Virus record (IMG/VR): IMGVR_UViG_3300017917_005108
Coordinates: 98,498-162,497 of that record
Origin: a virus
DNA length: 64,000 nt
Strand: one strand, 5' to 3'
Shown here: positions 24,713-33,901 of the stretch, piece after piece
Position numbering within the stretch: position 1 is the stretch's first letter
How the letters are laid out: each line of letters opens with the position of its first letter
Made by a program: the position numbers and the translations under genes
Notes under the pieces: generated by a model
The model's database searches: none
What the model saw: the letters and a program-made list of their open reading frames with translations, nothing else
Told to the model about the DNA's origin: nothing

Positions 24713-25156
24713 ATGCCTGCTGATATAGACCTCCTACCTACACAAAAAAGTTTAATTGATTTATCTGAATTACCTAAGAATTCATTTAACTCTATGTTCA
24801 CCGGATATAACCTTAAGAAGCTCTTAGATGATGTTATGCTTGTTAAGTTTGTTGATGAAACAGATGATGGTAAGTCTATCATGAGAAATGGTATTGTAGT
24901 ACCAATTAATGCTGATACACGTGCATGGAGAATCGGTGAAGTTATTCTTGCAGGTCCAAATGTTAAACATACAGCGATTGGTGATTATGTTTGCTTTCCT
25001 AATAATCTTGGCATACCTGTTGCTAATATAGATGTTGATGGATACGGTACTCTAATTAAGGGTATTTTTCTAAATGAGCAAAGAATATTTGGAATATGCT
25101 CTGTAAGTAAACAAAAAGAAACTATAGCTGCGAACGTCCTCAAGAAGAAAAAATAA
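24713..25156 (+). CDS. GroES/gp31-like co-chaperonin
   Basis: 147 residues. LLDDVMLVKFVDETDDG, NGIVVPINADTRAWRIGEVILAGPNV and IGDYVCFP reproduce the GroES beta-barrel order (dome, mobile-loop position, roof). T4 gp31 replaces GroES for folding gp23. A mobile loop is short here. N-terminal ~35 residues are an extension. Identification is by pattern and would suit a phage with a gp23-type capsid. Confidence 0.6.
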   Translation: MPADIDLLPTQKSLIDLSELPKNSFNSMFTGYNLKKLLDDVMLVKFVDETDDGKSIMRNGIVVPINADTRAWRIGEVILAGPNVKHTAIGDYVCFPNNLGIPVANIDVDGYGTLIKGIFLNEQRIFGICSVSKQKETIAANVLKKKK

Positions 25157-25159
25157 TAA

Positions 25160-25537
25160 ATGAAGGTGTCTTTGTCTACTTTAAAGACAATTCTTCTTAC
25201 TAACGTAGCAGAAATAAAATTTTTTCGTAAACGCCCTAAACCTGGATTTCCCCCTACAAGACGAATGCTATGTACTAATAGTTTTCCTCTTCTTAATAGC
25301 CCTGAAGGTAGAATAGCACTAAACTTTAGACCAGCAAAATCTTTTCCAACCTTTAATACAGTAGAAAGAAATGTATTAATTGTGTGGGATATTTTTATGC
25401 AAAATTTTAGGTGTGTCAATATGGCTGCTTGTAATTTAGTATCTGTAATACCTGCCAACAAAGAATTTTGGAAATACTTTAATCAAAAATTAGCTAGACT
25501 TTCAACAGCACAAAAAATAAATTTTATGAACAAATGA
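25160..25537 (+). CDS. SH3-like (WYL_2 / Sm-like) small protein
   Basis: 125 residues. VAEIKFFRKRPKPGFPPTRRMLCTN and VLIVWDIFMQNFRCVNM recall the Sm-like SH3 beta-barrel proteins (DUF2693-type) in T4-like phages. Function unknown. Located between the co-chaperonin and a hypothetical gene it overlaps by 4 bp. Confidence 0.5.
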   Translation: MKVSLSTLKTILLTNVAEIKFFRKRPKPGFPPTRRMLCTNSFPLLNSPEGRIALNFRPAKSFPTFNTVERNVLIVWDIFMQNFRCVNMAACNLVSVIPANKEFWKYFNQKLARLSTAQKINFMNK

Positions 25538-25881
25538 TATCACCAGAAATAATAGAAAATGAAGTTTCAAAGAACCTTCAAAAAAAGGTAGACTTTGTTA
25601 TTGAAAAAAAAGTCATTAAATCTGGCAAAATACTTTTATTTAGTATAAAAGATTTTTACTGTAACTTTCTTTTATATGTAGAGGAAAAAAAGAAAAAAGT
25701 TTTGTTTGAAATTCCTTATCCATATAGCTACCAGCAGACAGATTCTGGATTAATATTTGATTATACTATTGATACTTTTTTTAAGAATAACCCTCATATG
25801 CCTGAATGCATGAGTATGTTTAGAGGTACAAAGACTTCCAAACTTTTTAATAAAAAGCTTATATTAAAAATTTACATTTAA
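25534..25881 (+). CDS. hypothetical protein
   Basis: 115 residues, alpha/beta: KILLFSIKDFYCNFLLYVEEKKKKVLFEIPYPY. No family recognised. Overlaps the previous gene and ends ahead of the helicase promoter. Confidence 0.45.
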   Translation: MISPEIIENEVSKNLQKKVDFVIEKKVIKSGKILLFSIKDFYCNFLLYVEEKKKKVLFEIPYPYSYQQTDSGLIFDYTIDTFFKNNPHMPECMSMFRGTKTSKLFNKKLILKIYI

Positions 25882-25898
25882 AAGGTACAAATAGGTTA

Positions 25899-25904
25899 TA
25901 TAAT
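25899..25904 (+). promoter_or_regulatory. sigma70-like -10 TATAAT
   Basis: Six nt before GTG 25911. Confidence 0.4.
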
Positions 25905-25910
25905 ATATTT

Positions 25911-27542
25911 GTGTTTAGCCGTTATTTAAATCATTTTCCTAAAGACTATAGTCCCTCAGAACAGCAAACAAAACTAATCAAAAGTGTTGAAAGAGCTTTT
26001 AATAGAGGAAAGAAATTTGTTATAGCTTGTGCACCAACAGGATCAGGAAAAAGCTTTCTATCAAAGACATTATCTGGACTAGGTCAAAAGCCATCAACAG
26101 AATTTAAAACGCTTATTGAAACATATAAAGCATACAAGCAGGATTATACCGGAAATTATATAAATGAAGTCGACTGTTTAAAGCAACCTCCATTCGGGAC
26201 ATTTGCTCTTACTATAACCAAATCTTTACAAGACCAGTATCTATCACTCTTTCCAGATACAGACTTATTAAAAGGTAAAACAAATTATGTATGTAATGTA
26301 GATCAAAATTTTGATGTAGAAACAGCTCCTTGTCTGTTTATAAGCTCTTTAAAAGATGAATGCTGCAGTCAAAAAAAATGCTTATACTATAATGCAAGAA
26401 ATACTGCACTCTTATCTCAATTTTCAGTTCTAAACTATAAGATGTTTCTTTCTCTCCCAAAGCATTTAAAAAGAAAAAATTTTATTATATGTGACGAAGC
26501 ATCAGAATTAGAAGAAGAACTCGTTAAACAATTCTCAGCTGAAGTTAACTATGACAAGTTAAAAAATTATGGTATTGTTTGTAGACAGCTGACTACAGAA
26601 AGTTATGAAAAAATTAGAAACTGGATGTATGATCTTCTTCTCAGCATAGGCGAAAAAACAAACACACTTATAGTAAAAGCTAGTAAAAAACAAAATATGC
26701 TATCACAACCAGATAGAATAAAATTATTATACCTTAAAAACCTATCTAATTCTCTAACCATGATAGATACATTGTGGAAAGAATGTGAATTTATAATTGA
26801 TAAAGATTTAAAACGTGCAGTCTTTACTCCTTTAAAGGCAGATAAAATATCAAAACATATATTTGATTATGCTGATAATGTCTTACTAATGTCAGCAACT
26901 ATTATTGATCATAAAAACTTTGCAAAATCTCTTGGTATAACAGATTATGAATATGTTGAAGTTGAGAGTGAATTTAACCCAGAAAGATCTCCAATTTATG
27001 TTTCTTCAAAGCATAAACTAAATTATAAAAATTACAAAGTAATTTTACCAGAGATTGCTACACAAATAAAAAGCTTAACAGAAATGCATAAGAACGACAA
27101 AGGCATTATACATACACATAGTCAAGAGATTACAAATATACTTAAAGATAAGCTAAAGGGCAATAGAAGATTTTTATTTAGAGATGAAACATCTAATAAT
27201 GAAGATATTTTAAAGGAGCATTATAACTCAGATTTTCCTACCATATTAGTTTCACCGTCATTATCATATGGTGTCGATCTTAAAGACGACTTAGCAAGAT
27301 TTCAAATTATTGTAAAGCTCCCCTATCCACCTCTTTCTGTAAAGCGTGTTAAAAAGCTGTTTGATATTGATAAAGACTGGTATGAGAATAAAATGCTTAA
27401 TACATTAGTACAAGCATGTGGGAGAGCAACAAGAAGTAAAAATGATTTTTCTACTACGTATATACTTGATGGAAATGTAGTAAACGTTTTAAAAAGAACA
27501 AAAAATAAGCTTCCTGCATCATTCATTGAAAGAATCGTTTAA
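25911..27542 (+). CDS. DinG/XPD-like helicase with Fe-S cluster cysteines
   Basis: 543 residues, GTG start. Walker A APTGSGKS (~41-48), DEAS in place of DEAH (~195), and VLLMSATI, SYGVDLK and QACGRATRS as motifs III/V/VI. Four Cys between motifs Ia and II (YVCNVD, APCLF, DECCSQKKC) are placed as in the Fe-S domain of XPD/DinG. A 5'-3' DNA or R-loop helicase is expected. Lies directly upstream of the tail/head gene block. Confidence 0.8.
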   Translation: MFSRYLNHFPKDYSPSEQQTKLIKSVERAFNRGKKFVIACAPTGSGKSFLSKTLSGLGQKPSTEFKTLIETYKAYKQDYTGNYINEVDCLKQPPFGTFALTITKSLQDQYLSLFPDTDLLKGKTNYVCNVDQNFDVETAPCLFISSLKDECCSQKKCLYYNARNTALLSQFSVLNYKMFLSLPKHLKRKNFIICDEASELEEELVKQFSAEVNYDKLKNYGIVCRQLTTESYEKIRNWMYDLLLSIGEKTNTLIVKASKKQNMLSQPDRIKLLYLKNLSNSLTMIDTLWKECEFIIDKDLKRAVFTPLKADKISKHIFDYADNVLLMSATIIDHKNFAKSLGITDYEYVEVESEFNPERSPIYVSSKHKLNYKNYKVILPEIATQIKSLTEMHKNDKGIIHTHSQEITNILKDKLKGNRRFLFRDETSNNEDILKEHYNSDFPTILVSPSLSYGVDLKDDLARFQIIVKLPYPPLSVKRVKKLFDIDKDWYENKMLNTLVQACGRATRSKNDFSTTYILDGNVVNVLKRTKNKLPASFIERIV

Positions 27543-27548
27543 TAAATA
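27541..27548 (+). promoter_or_regulatory. late promoter AATAAATA
   Basis: Begins inside the helicase stop codon and ends 5 nt before GTG 27554. Confidence 0.7.
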
Positions 27549-27553
27549 ATAAA

Positions 27554-28360
27554 GTGAAGAACATTACTTTTCACTTTGAAGTAAAAGACCTGCTTACACA
27601 GTTTGTTGCCGCATTTGACAACATTATTATAAAGAGATATGACAGTAATAGGGTGCCACAAAACCTATTGCAAGTAAGATATGTGTACTCTCCAAAACAA
27701 AGAGTTATTTTTGATCTAGTAAACAAGGCTCAAAATATCACTGTACCAGTAGTAGCAGTCAGTATTTCAAATATTAGCAGAGATGAGTCAAGAGTTTTTA
27801 ATAAAATTTCTGGCTATTACTATTCACAAGCAACATCAGATATTTCTGCTAAAACTAAGAGTACTCATTTTAATAGTCCAGTGCCTGTCAATATAACCGT
27901 TAACATGTCAATTTTAGCTAAGTTTCAATCTGACATGGATCAAATTATTAGTAATTTTATCCCCTACAGCAATCCTTATATTATTCTTTCCTGGAAAGTA
28001 CCTGAGGGTCTTTTTCCCGAAGGCTCTTCTTACCCGCAAGAAATAAGAAGTGAAGTTCTTTGGGATGGTAATATTGCTATGAGTTATCCTACAGATATTA
28101 CAGCAAATGAAAAATATAGAATAGCTGGAGATACAACCTTTACAATAAAAGGATGGCTGTTTACTGCTGTTGATCAAAGCGCTGGAAATATATTTTATAT
28201 AGATAACAACTTTACAGCAGCCTCGGTTCTCTCTAATAGCTTAACACTATCTACATTTAGCCCCCCGCTGTCTACAGGCGTAATTAGTGATACAGAGTAT
28301 GTAGGTGTATCTGGATTTCCTCAACTTACCAATGCTGACTATACGTTTCAACAGATATGA
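27554..28360 (+). CDS. 15: tail sheath stabiliser/tail terminator, gp15-like
   Basis: 268 residues, GTG start. The layout follows T4 gp15: FDNIIIKRYD, LLQVRYVYSPKQRVIFDLVNK, SPVPVNITVNMSILAKFQSD, MDQIISNFIPYSNPYI and late TFTIKGWLF. gp15 caps the contracted and extended tail tube/sheath and joins the neck. It starts the structural block and overlaps the next gene by 4 bp. Confidence 0.75.
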   Translation: MKNITFHFEVKDLLTQFVAAFDNIIIKRYDSNRVPQNLLQVRYVYSPKQRVIFDLVNKAQNITVPVVAVSISNISRDESRVFNKISGYYYSQATSDISAKTKSTHFNSPVPVNITVNMSILAKFQSDMDQIISNFIPYSNPYIILSWKVPEGLFPEGSSYPQEIRSEVLWDGNIAMSYPTDITANEKYRIAGDTTFTIKGWLFTAVDQSAGNIFYIDNNFTAASVLSNSLTLSTFSPPLSTGVISDTEYVGVSGFPQLTNADYTFQQI

Positions 28361-28692
28361 ACTATATAACACTTTCACCTGCTAATACCGCTTTTATATC
28401 TTTAGAAGGATATTTTTATGATAAAACAATATTTGTATATCTTAGCAGTGTAAACAATTCAATTTTTCCGTATGTATGTGCGGTAAATTTATTTCCTAAT
28501 AATTCAGAATTATATGCAAGCTTTCCAACTATAACAGGTTATCCCTATTATAACTATACAATTGTAAATTACAATTATCTTAAAATTGCTGTTTCAGATA
28601 TACCTCAACCTGGTATATATGATTTAATAGTAGGTAATAATGCAGGCTATACTACACTATCAATAAAGGGATTTCTACTATCAGCTACATAA
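28357..28692 (+). CDS. small beta-rich structural protein
   Basis: 111 residues with alternating hydrophobic strands (AFISLEGYFYDKTIFVYLSS, YDLIVGNNAGYTTLSIKGF), like an Ig/IPT-type domain. Coupled to the gp15-like gene. Possibly a neck or head decoration; not recognised. Confidence 0.45.
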   Translation: MNYITLSPANTAFISLEGYFYDKTIFVYLSSVNNSIFPYVCAVNLFPNNSELYASFPTITGYPYYNYTIVNYNYLKIAVSDIPQPGIYDLIVGNNAGYTTLSIKGFLLSAT

Positions 28693-28722
28693 AATGCTAG
28701 ATATTTAAATACTTTAATATAT

Positions 28723-28730
28723 CATAAATA
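28723..28730 (+). promoter_or_regulatory. late promoter CATAAATA for portal
   Basis: Seven nt before ATG 28738. Confidence 0.65.
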
Positions 28731-28737
28731 ATACTAT

Positions 28738-30522
28738 ATGGCGGACTCTAATCGCGAATCTACATTTGGAAGAGATTTAATGAAGTTTGTTTCTTCTAAA
28801 TTACCGTACCAATCTGTAGATACTAATGCAAAAGTAAATCAGTTAAACCCAAAGTATGAATTGTTTTATAATCAAACTACAAAGTTTAATGATGCTTTAA
28901 CAAGACAGTCTATCTCTAACTCTACTGTTTATTCTGATGACATGTTTGCAAATGTTATCAAGAATAAAGATTTTCATGAATTCATGTATGCTAATATACA
29001 ACCTGATAAAGGTAGAAGGCTCATGGATTATAGAGTCATGGCTGCTTTTGCTGAAGTTGCAGATGCTTTAGATGAAATTTGCGATGAATTTATTAATAAA
29101 GATGAAAATGGCGAAATTGTAAAAGTGCTTTTTAAAGATTCTGATTTATCTGAAACACAAAAAAATGAAGTAAGAAGAGAGTTTCAAAAATATATAGATC
29201 ATTTTGATTTAGAGACTAAGGGATGGGAGTACTGTAGACACTTGCTTGTTGATGCAGAGTTGTATTGGGAGCATATAGTCCATAAGGACCATAAAGATAA
29301 AGGTGTATTAGGAGTACTACAAATTCCCTCTGACACAATTGATCCTATCTATCAAAATGTACAGAATATGGATGTAAAGGGATTCCTGCTCCGTAAGCCA
29401 ATTTATGATTCTAAGAATCCAGGTAAGGTTGTAAAGACAGAATTAATTCCTCTCGATTTAAATCAAGTCTCATATGTAAATTCTGGTATATGGAATGAAT
29501 CTAAAACCATTCGTCTACCTTTCATTGAGAATGCAAGAAGAGCATATAGACAATTATCACTCATAGAAGATAGTATCGTTATTTACCGCTTAGTAAGAGC
29601 ACCAGAGCGTTTAGTATTCAATGTAGATGTGGGTAATATGGCTCCTCCTAAAGCAGAAGCATATTTACGTAAACTAATGACTCAATACTGGTCAAAGAGA
29701 ACTTACGATGCAGATCAAGGCTCCACTGTACAGAAGTTTAACCCTCAATCAATGCTAGATAGTTTTTGGTTTGCAAAAAGATCTGGCAGTGAAGGTACAA
29801 CAGTGACAACTTTACCGGGCGGACAAAATTTAGGTGAGTTGACAGATTTAATGTATTTTGTAAAGAAACTTTATAAGAGCTTAAAAGTACCTGTAAATAG
29901 ACTTAACCCTGAAGATGTTTATAACGACAGTGCCAACATTTTAAGAGAGGAATTAAAATTTGCACGCTTTGTAATTAGACTACAGCAGAGATTTGCATCA
30001 GGCTTGAAGCCCGGGTTTATAACCCACTTAAAATTAAAAGGCATTCTCGATAAATTAAAATTAAAAGAACATAATTTGGAATTGTTTTTTAACGTACCTA
30101 CTAACTTTTATGAGATAAGAGAAAATCAAAAGTTTCAATTAAAATTTGAAAACTTTAATAATATTACTCAAGGTGATCTAGTTTCAAAAACATTTGCTCA
30201 GAAAAAATATCTTGGATGGAATGATTCAGATATTATGGCTAATAGAGAGTTCTTAAGAAAAGATAAAGAATTTTTATGGGAGCTAGCTCAGATTGAAAAC
30301 AGCGGTCCTAATTGGAGAGAGATGGGTGAAACTGTCCCAGCAGAAGGTGGAGCAGGTGGCGGCGGCGTAGGCGGAGCTGGAGCATCTACACCCCCAGAAT
30401 TTGGACCTACACCTGAAGCACCAGCAGGTGGCGGTGAAGGCGAAGCTGGTGGAGGTGAGAAAGCTGCTGGTGGAGCTACAGAAACACCTGGTGGCGGTGA
30501 AGGTTCTGCTCTACCATCTTAA
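28738..30522 (+). CDS. 20: portal vertex protein, gp20-like
   Basis: 594 residues (T4 gp20: 524). Core stretches MDYRVMAAFAEVADALDEIC, LPFIENARRAYRQLSLIED, RLVRAPERLVFNVDVGNM and LNPEDVYNDSANILREELKF are portal family signatures. Forms the 12-mer DNA gate of the head. The C-terminal ~70 residues form an unusual Gly/Ala/Pro/Glu low-complexity tail. Followed by its own promoter for gp13. Confidence 0.92.
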   Translation: MADSNRESTFGRDLMKFVSSKLPYQSVDTNAKVNQLNPKYELFYNQTTKFNDALTRQSISNSTVYSDDMFANVIKNKDFHEFMYANIQPDKGRRLMDYRVMAAFAEVADALDEICDEFINKDENGEIVKVLFKDSDLSETQKNEVRREFQKYIDHFDLETKGWEYCRHLLVDAELYWEHIVHKDHKDKGVLGVLQIPSDTIDPIYQNVQNMDVKGFLLRKPIYDSKNPGKVVKTELIPLDLNQVSYVNSGIWNESKTIRLPFIENARRAYRQLSLIEDSIVIYRLVRAPERLVFNVDVGNMAPPKAEAYLRKLMTQYWSKRTYDADQGSTVQKFNPQSMLDSFWFAKRSGSEGTTVTTLPGGQNLGELTDLMYFVKKLYKSLKVPVNRLNPEDVYNDSANILREELKFARFVIRLQQRFASGLKPGFITHLKLKGILDKLKLKEHNLELFFNVPTNFYEIRENQKFQLKFENFNNITQGDLVSKTFAQKKYLGWNDSDIMANREFLRKDKEFLWELAQIENSGPNWREMGETVPAEGGAGGGGVGGAGASTPPEFGPTPEAPAGGGEGEAGGGEKAAGGATETPGGGEGSALPS

Positions 30523-30528
30523 TAAATA
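30521..30528 (+). promoter_or_regulatory. late promoter AATAAATA
   Basis: Overlaps the portal stop; 6 nt before ATG 30535. Confidence 0.7.
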
Positions 30529-30534
30529 ATATAG

Positions 30535-31611
30535 ATGGCATGTACAGAGATCACCCCTATTTCAGCATTCCAGAGTACCAATCTTAACAGTAAGATTGCT
30601 TCTTTTTCAAGGCTTTCCGAAAGAATTATGAGAGCTCTAGGAGCTCCAATGATAAATGTAGAAATTCATCATGATCAATTATTTGAAAATATAAGTCTTG
30701 CCTGTGAAATGTTTACTAAATTTGCAGGGTACACAGAAGAATATTTGGTATTTGATTCAGACTTATATGTTGATGGTAAGGGAATAAAACTTGACGCTCT
30801 CTTTAGTATTACACCTTATTTTAATAAAACAATAAACCCATCTCCAACAGTATATGTTGCTAATTCTTCCATACCAGGTTCAGCATTTATAACATCAAAT
30901 CTGCTTAGTAGTACTTACGTTGATGGTATTTTTAAAAATCAAATTATATCATCAACAAACTATCTTTCAGTCATAACATTTAATTCAAATTTAGCTCAGT
31001 ATTTTACAAACTCATCAAACTCTCAAGAGAAGTTTGTTAATAGTTTTGACTATGATGTAATGGATTATAGAAAAGTAATTGACATATACGATTTTGAAGA
31101 AGGAACAAGCACAGGTATTAACACTCTGTTCACAATTGAACAAACTCTAGCCCAGCAAACTTATTTTAGTTATGCAATGGGTAATTATGGATTTGATTTA
31201 ATCAGCTGGTATGTTTTAAAGAATTGGCTAGAAACAAGAGAAAAAGTTTTAGCACAAAGAAGATACTATACTTTTGATGAGCGCACTCAATACATGGTTT
31301 TATTTCCACCTCCAAGAACTCCAGGATCTGGATCAAGATTTTACGGCGTTGTTGCATGTTATGTTGAGAGGCCTTTAAGAGACATTATTAAAGAGCAATG
31401 GGTTTATCAATATGCATTAGCTCTATCAAAAATTACTGTTGGTAATATTAGAACAAAATATTCCGGTACTAATCTATTTGGTGGCGGTCAGATCAATGGT
31501 ACAGATATCCTCTCACAAGGACTAGAGGAAAAATCTAAACTAGAAGAAATGATACAAACAGGTCCTCCAGGTTTTGGAGATGCTTCACCTCCTATGTTCT
31601 TTGTAGGTTAA
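30535..31611 (+). CDS. 13: neck protein, gp13-like
   Basis: 358 residues (T4 gp13: 309). RIMRALGAPMINVEIHHDQL at the start and KEQWVYQYALALSKITVGNI, LSQGLEEKSKLEEMI and the terminal PPMFFVG correspond to T4 gp13 (RRLGAPIINVEL..., ...DPPFGILVG). gp13 seals the filled head at the portal. Its position after gp20 differs from T4 where it precedes gp14/15. Confidence 0.8.
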   Translation: MACTEITPISAFQSTNLNSKIASFSRLSERIMRALGAPMINVEIHHDQLFENISLACEMFTKFAGYTEEYLVFDSDLYVDGKGIKLDALFSITPYFNKTINPSPTVYVANSSIPGSAFITSNLLSSTYVDGIFKNQIISSTNYLSVITFNSNLAQYFTNSSNSQEKFVNSFDYDVMDYRKVIDIYDFEEGTSTGINTLFTIEQTLAQQTYFSYAMGNYGFDLISWYVLKNWLETREKVLAQRRYYTFDERTQYMVLFPPPRTPGSGSRFYGVVACYVERPLRDIIKEQWVYQYALALSKITVGNIRTKYSGTNLFGGGQINGTDILSQGLEEKSKLEEMIQTGPPGFGDASPPMFFVG

Positions 31612-31612
31612 A

Positions 31613-32074
31613 ATGTTACCTCTTAAAAAAGACGATAAATACAGGCAAGGTTTGTTTAAACCAAAAAATACACAAAAGTATGTTGGCCGCGGAATGCCTG
31701 TTTATAGAAGTGGGTGGGAATTAAAATTTTTTAGATGGTGTGATGATAATCCTAATGTAGTTGAGTGGGCTAGTGAGAGCGTTATTATACCCTATACAAA
31801 TCCTATAGATGGAAAAGTACATAGATACTATACTGATGGTGTTATAGCTATAAAAGAGTTAGATAAGATTGTAAAGTATATTATAGAAATAAAGCCAAGT
31901 AGTCAGCTAAGCGCACCTGTTAGAGGAAGAAAGAGACAAAATACAGTTTTATATGAAAACTATAGATATGTACAAAACCAATCCAAATGGAAAGCAGCTA
32001 AAACGTGGTGCGAGAAACATGGTTATAAATTTTTAATATTGACTGAAAAAGAGTTAGGACTAAGTAAAAAGTAA
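31613..32074 (+). CDS. 4: head completion nuclease, gp4-like
   Basis: 153 residues, same size as T4 gp4. QGLFKPKNTQKYVGRGMPVY, RSGWELKFFRWCDDNPNVVE and the metal-site segment YYTDGVIAI...YIIEIKP match the TnsA-like PD-(D/E)XK fold of gp4, which trims or seals DNA at head completion. The usual PDF is TDG here, keeping the Asp. Confidence 0.85.
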   Translation: MLPLKKDDKYRQGLFKPKNTQKYVGRGMPVYRSGWELKFFRWCDDNPNVVEWASESVIIPYTNPIDGKVHRYYTDGVIAIKELDKIVKYIIEIKPSSQLSAPVRGRKRQNTVLYENYRYVQNQSKWKAAKTWCEKHGYKFLILTEKELGLSKK

Positions 32075-32082
32075 CAAGAAAG

Positions 32083-32090
32083 AATAAATA
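32083..32090 (+). promoter_or_regulatory. late promoter AATAAATA
   Basis: Five nt before ATG 32096. Confidence 0.7.
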
Positions 32091-32095
32091 TTTTT

Positions 32096-32761
32096 ATGTC
32101 CCTAAGGCTTATTGTCGAAACACCTCAAGATAATACTGATTTTGAGTATATCTACGAAGAAAAAAATCATAAAGAACCATCCAAGCTGTTTATCTCTGGT
32201 CCCTATATGATGTGTGAAACAGTTAATAAAAATAAACGAATTTATTCCAGAGAAGACATGGAGAGGGAAGTCAGCAGATACATTAAAGAAATGGTTGAGA
32301 CAAAGAGAGCTATGGGCGAATTAAATCACCCTGAAAGCGCTGATGTTAACTTGGCAAATGCCTGTCATCTAGTAACATTAATGAAGATGGATGGTAATTT
32401 TGTTGTAGGTAAATCACAAGTACTTTCAACACCCTCTGGTAAAATTGTAGAATCACTTATTAAGGATGGTGTAAGAGTTGGAATGTCTTCTAGAGCTTTA
32501 GGCGAATTAAAAGAAGAAAACGGTGTTAATAAGGTTAATAATATGAGACTTATTGCAGTTGATTGTGTTGCCGATCCATCTTGTCCAAAAGCTTTCGTAA
32601 ATGGTATTCTAGAAAGTAAAGAATATGTTCTAAAGGATAACGGTGAACTAGAAGAACACTATAATAAATTTGAAAAAGCTATGAGCAAGTTTCCAAAGCA
32701 TGATGTTGAATCATATCTTAAAGAACAGTTCATTAATTTTATTAGAAAAATTCAACATTAA
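32096..32761 (+). CDS. 21: prohead protease, gp21-like
   Basis: 221 residues. KNKRIYSREDMEREV, GELNHPE (catalytic His ~79) and VGMSSRALG (catalytic Ser ~130) are the gp21 serine protease motifs, with VADPSCPKAFV following. It would cut head proteins after Glu in (L/I)-x-x-E-like sites and so is the expected processing enzyme for the many capsid-targeting leaders in this window. Confidence 0.9.
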   Translation: MSLRLIVETPQDNTDFEYIYEEKNHKEPSKLFISGPYMMCETVNKNKRIYSREDMEREVSRYIKEMVETKRAMGELNHPESADVNLANACHLVTLMKMDGNFVVGKSQVLSTPSGKIVESLIKDGVRVGMSSRALGELKEENGVNKVNNMRLIAVDCVADPSCPKAFVNGILESKEYVLKDNGELEEHYNKFEKAMSKFPKHDVESYLKEQFINFIRKIQH

Positions 32762-32762
32762 C

Positions 32763-32770
32763 ACTAAATA
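32763..32770 (+). promoter_or_regulatory. late promoter ACTAAATA
   Basis: Six nt before ATG 32777. Confidence 0.5.
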
Positions 32771-32776
32771 TATTAT

Positions 32777-32947
32777 ATGGAAAAGAATACACCTGAGAAC
32801 ACTAATTCTGAAAAAAACAGTATTTTGAATTTAATTAAGAATATTTCTCAGAAAAATTATTCCGAGGCAAATAAATATTTACAGGAGGTTGTAAATTCTA
32901 AATTAAAAGATAGAATTAAAACAGCCGCCGAGAATAAATTATATTAA
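32777..32947 (+). CDS. prohead core protein, gp67/68-like
   Basis: 56 residues: an acidic/polar N-terminus then a charged amphipathic helix (SILNLIKNISQKNYSEANKY, LQEVVNSKLKDRIKT). Size, charge and position between protease and scaffold fit the small T4 prohead core proteins. Ends 1 nt before the scaffold ATG. Family assignment is by context and pattern. Confidence 0.6.
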   Translation: MEKNTPENTNSEKNSILNLIKNISQKNYSEANKYLQEVVNSKLKDRIKTAAENKLY

Positions 32948-32948
32948 T

Positions 32949-33824
32949 ATGAGCAAAATCGTCGACGTACTAAAAGAAGCTACAAAAGATATTCTCTCAG
33001 AGGAAACACTGAAAGAAATAGAAACAGTTTTTAATACCGCTGTAAATGAAAGAGTAGAGTTACACGTTAAAAAAGCTCTAGAAGATCAGGATACAGATTA
33101 TGCTTCTAAACTTGAAAAATTAGTTGAAGCTATTGATACTGATCATACAGAAAAACTTCAGAAGGTTGTTGAAGCTATCGATGCTGATCGCACAAACAAG
33201 CTCAAGATGGTAATTGAAAAATATGAAACTGCTCTTCAGAATGAAGCAAATAAATTTAAGGGCGATCTAGTAAATAAAATTTCTAAGTATCTAGATTTAT
33301 ATCTAGACGAAAAACTTCCCGTTACAGCTGTTAATGAAGCTGTAAAAAATAAGAGAGCATTAAATGTTCTCAATAGTCTAAGAAATACACTAGCAGTTGA
33401 TATGGCTCTTTCAAAAGAGAGCATTAAAGACGCTGTTGTAGAAGGTAAGAATAGACTTGATGAAGCTGCTAAGCAGCTTGAAGCCTCAAATAAAGAGCTT
33501 AATGCATTAAAAGCAGAGCTCACCAAAGTTAAGGCAGAACTCACTCTTGAAAAGAAAATTCAAGGGTTAAATGATGAAAAGAAAGCATATGCAAAGAAGA
33601 TGCTATCTGGAAAATCAGAAGAGTTTGTTAAAGAAAACTTTGATTATACTTTGGGGCTTTATGAAAAAACAGAAGAGGAAGAAGTTGCTTCTATTAAAGA
33701 AGAAGCAATTAAAAATACAGTAGCTTCTAAAGTTGACAGACCAGTAATTACTGAATCTGTCAAACAAGAAGAATCTCCTGATTTTGCTTTCAACGCCTAT
33801 CTAGGCGAGCTTAAGAAATATTAA
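32949..33824 (+). CDS. 22: prohead scaffold protein, gp22-like
   Basis: 291 residues, nearly all charged helix and coiled coil (VEAIDTDHTEKLQKVVEAID repeats, LEASNKELNALKAELTKVKA). T4 gp22 is 269. Three near-copies of a KL..VVEAIDxDxT unit lie at ~55-85. The C-terminal SPDFAFNAYLGELKKY is the usual conserved end. Forms the head core and is degraded by gp21. Confidence 0.85.
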   Translation: MSKIVDVLKEATKDILSEETLKEIETVFNTAVNERVELHVKKALEDQDTDYASKLEKLVEAIDTDHTEKLQKVVEAIDADRTNKLKMVIEKYETALQNEANKFKGDLVNKISKYLDLYLDEKLPVTAVNEAVKNKRALNVLNSLRNTLAVDMALSKESIKDAVVEGKNRLDEAAKQLEASNKELNALKAELTKVKAELTLEKKIQGLNDEKKAYAKKMLSGKSEEFVKENFDYTLGLYEKTEEEEVASIKEEAIKNTVASKVDRPVITESVKQEESPDFAFNAYLGELKKY

Positions 33825-33871
33825 TTTCTTTTTTCTGAGACAATAACAGTCTGAACAGAATTTATTAGGTC

Positions 33872-33879
33872 GACAAATA
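33872..33879 (+). promoter_or_regulatory. possible late promoter GACAAATA before the capsid gene
   Basis: Only a partial match, 22 nt before ATG 33902. The 77-bp spacer 33825-33901 also holds TATTTATA (33890-33897), which reads as a late element only on the opposite strand. The capsid gene therefore lacks the standard arrangement. Confidence 0.25.
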
Positions 33880-33901
33880 TAGAAAGATCTATTTATACAA
33901 T

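Noticed and set aside
33100-33200. Short near-repeats in the scaffold gene
   Set aside because: They encode the repeated KL..VVEAID helix unit of gp22 and are explained by protein structure.
33890-33897. TATTTATA just before the capsid gene, resembling a late promoter
   Set aside because: It matches TATAAATA only on the opposite strand and would direct transcription away from gp23; there is no minus gene to serve.
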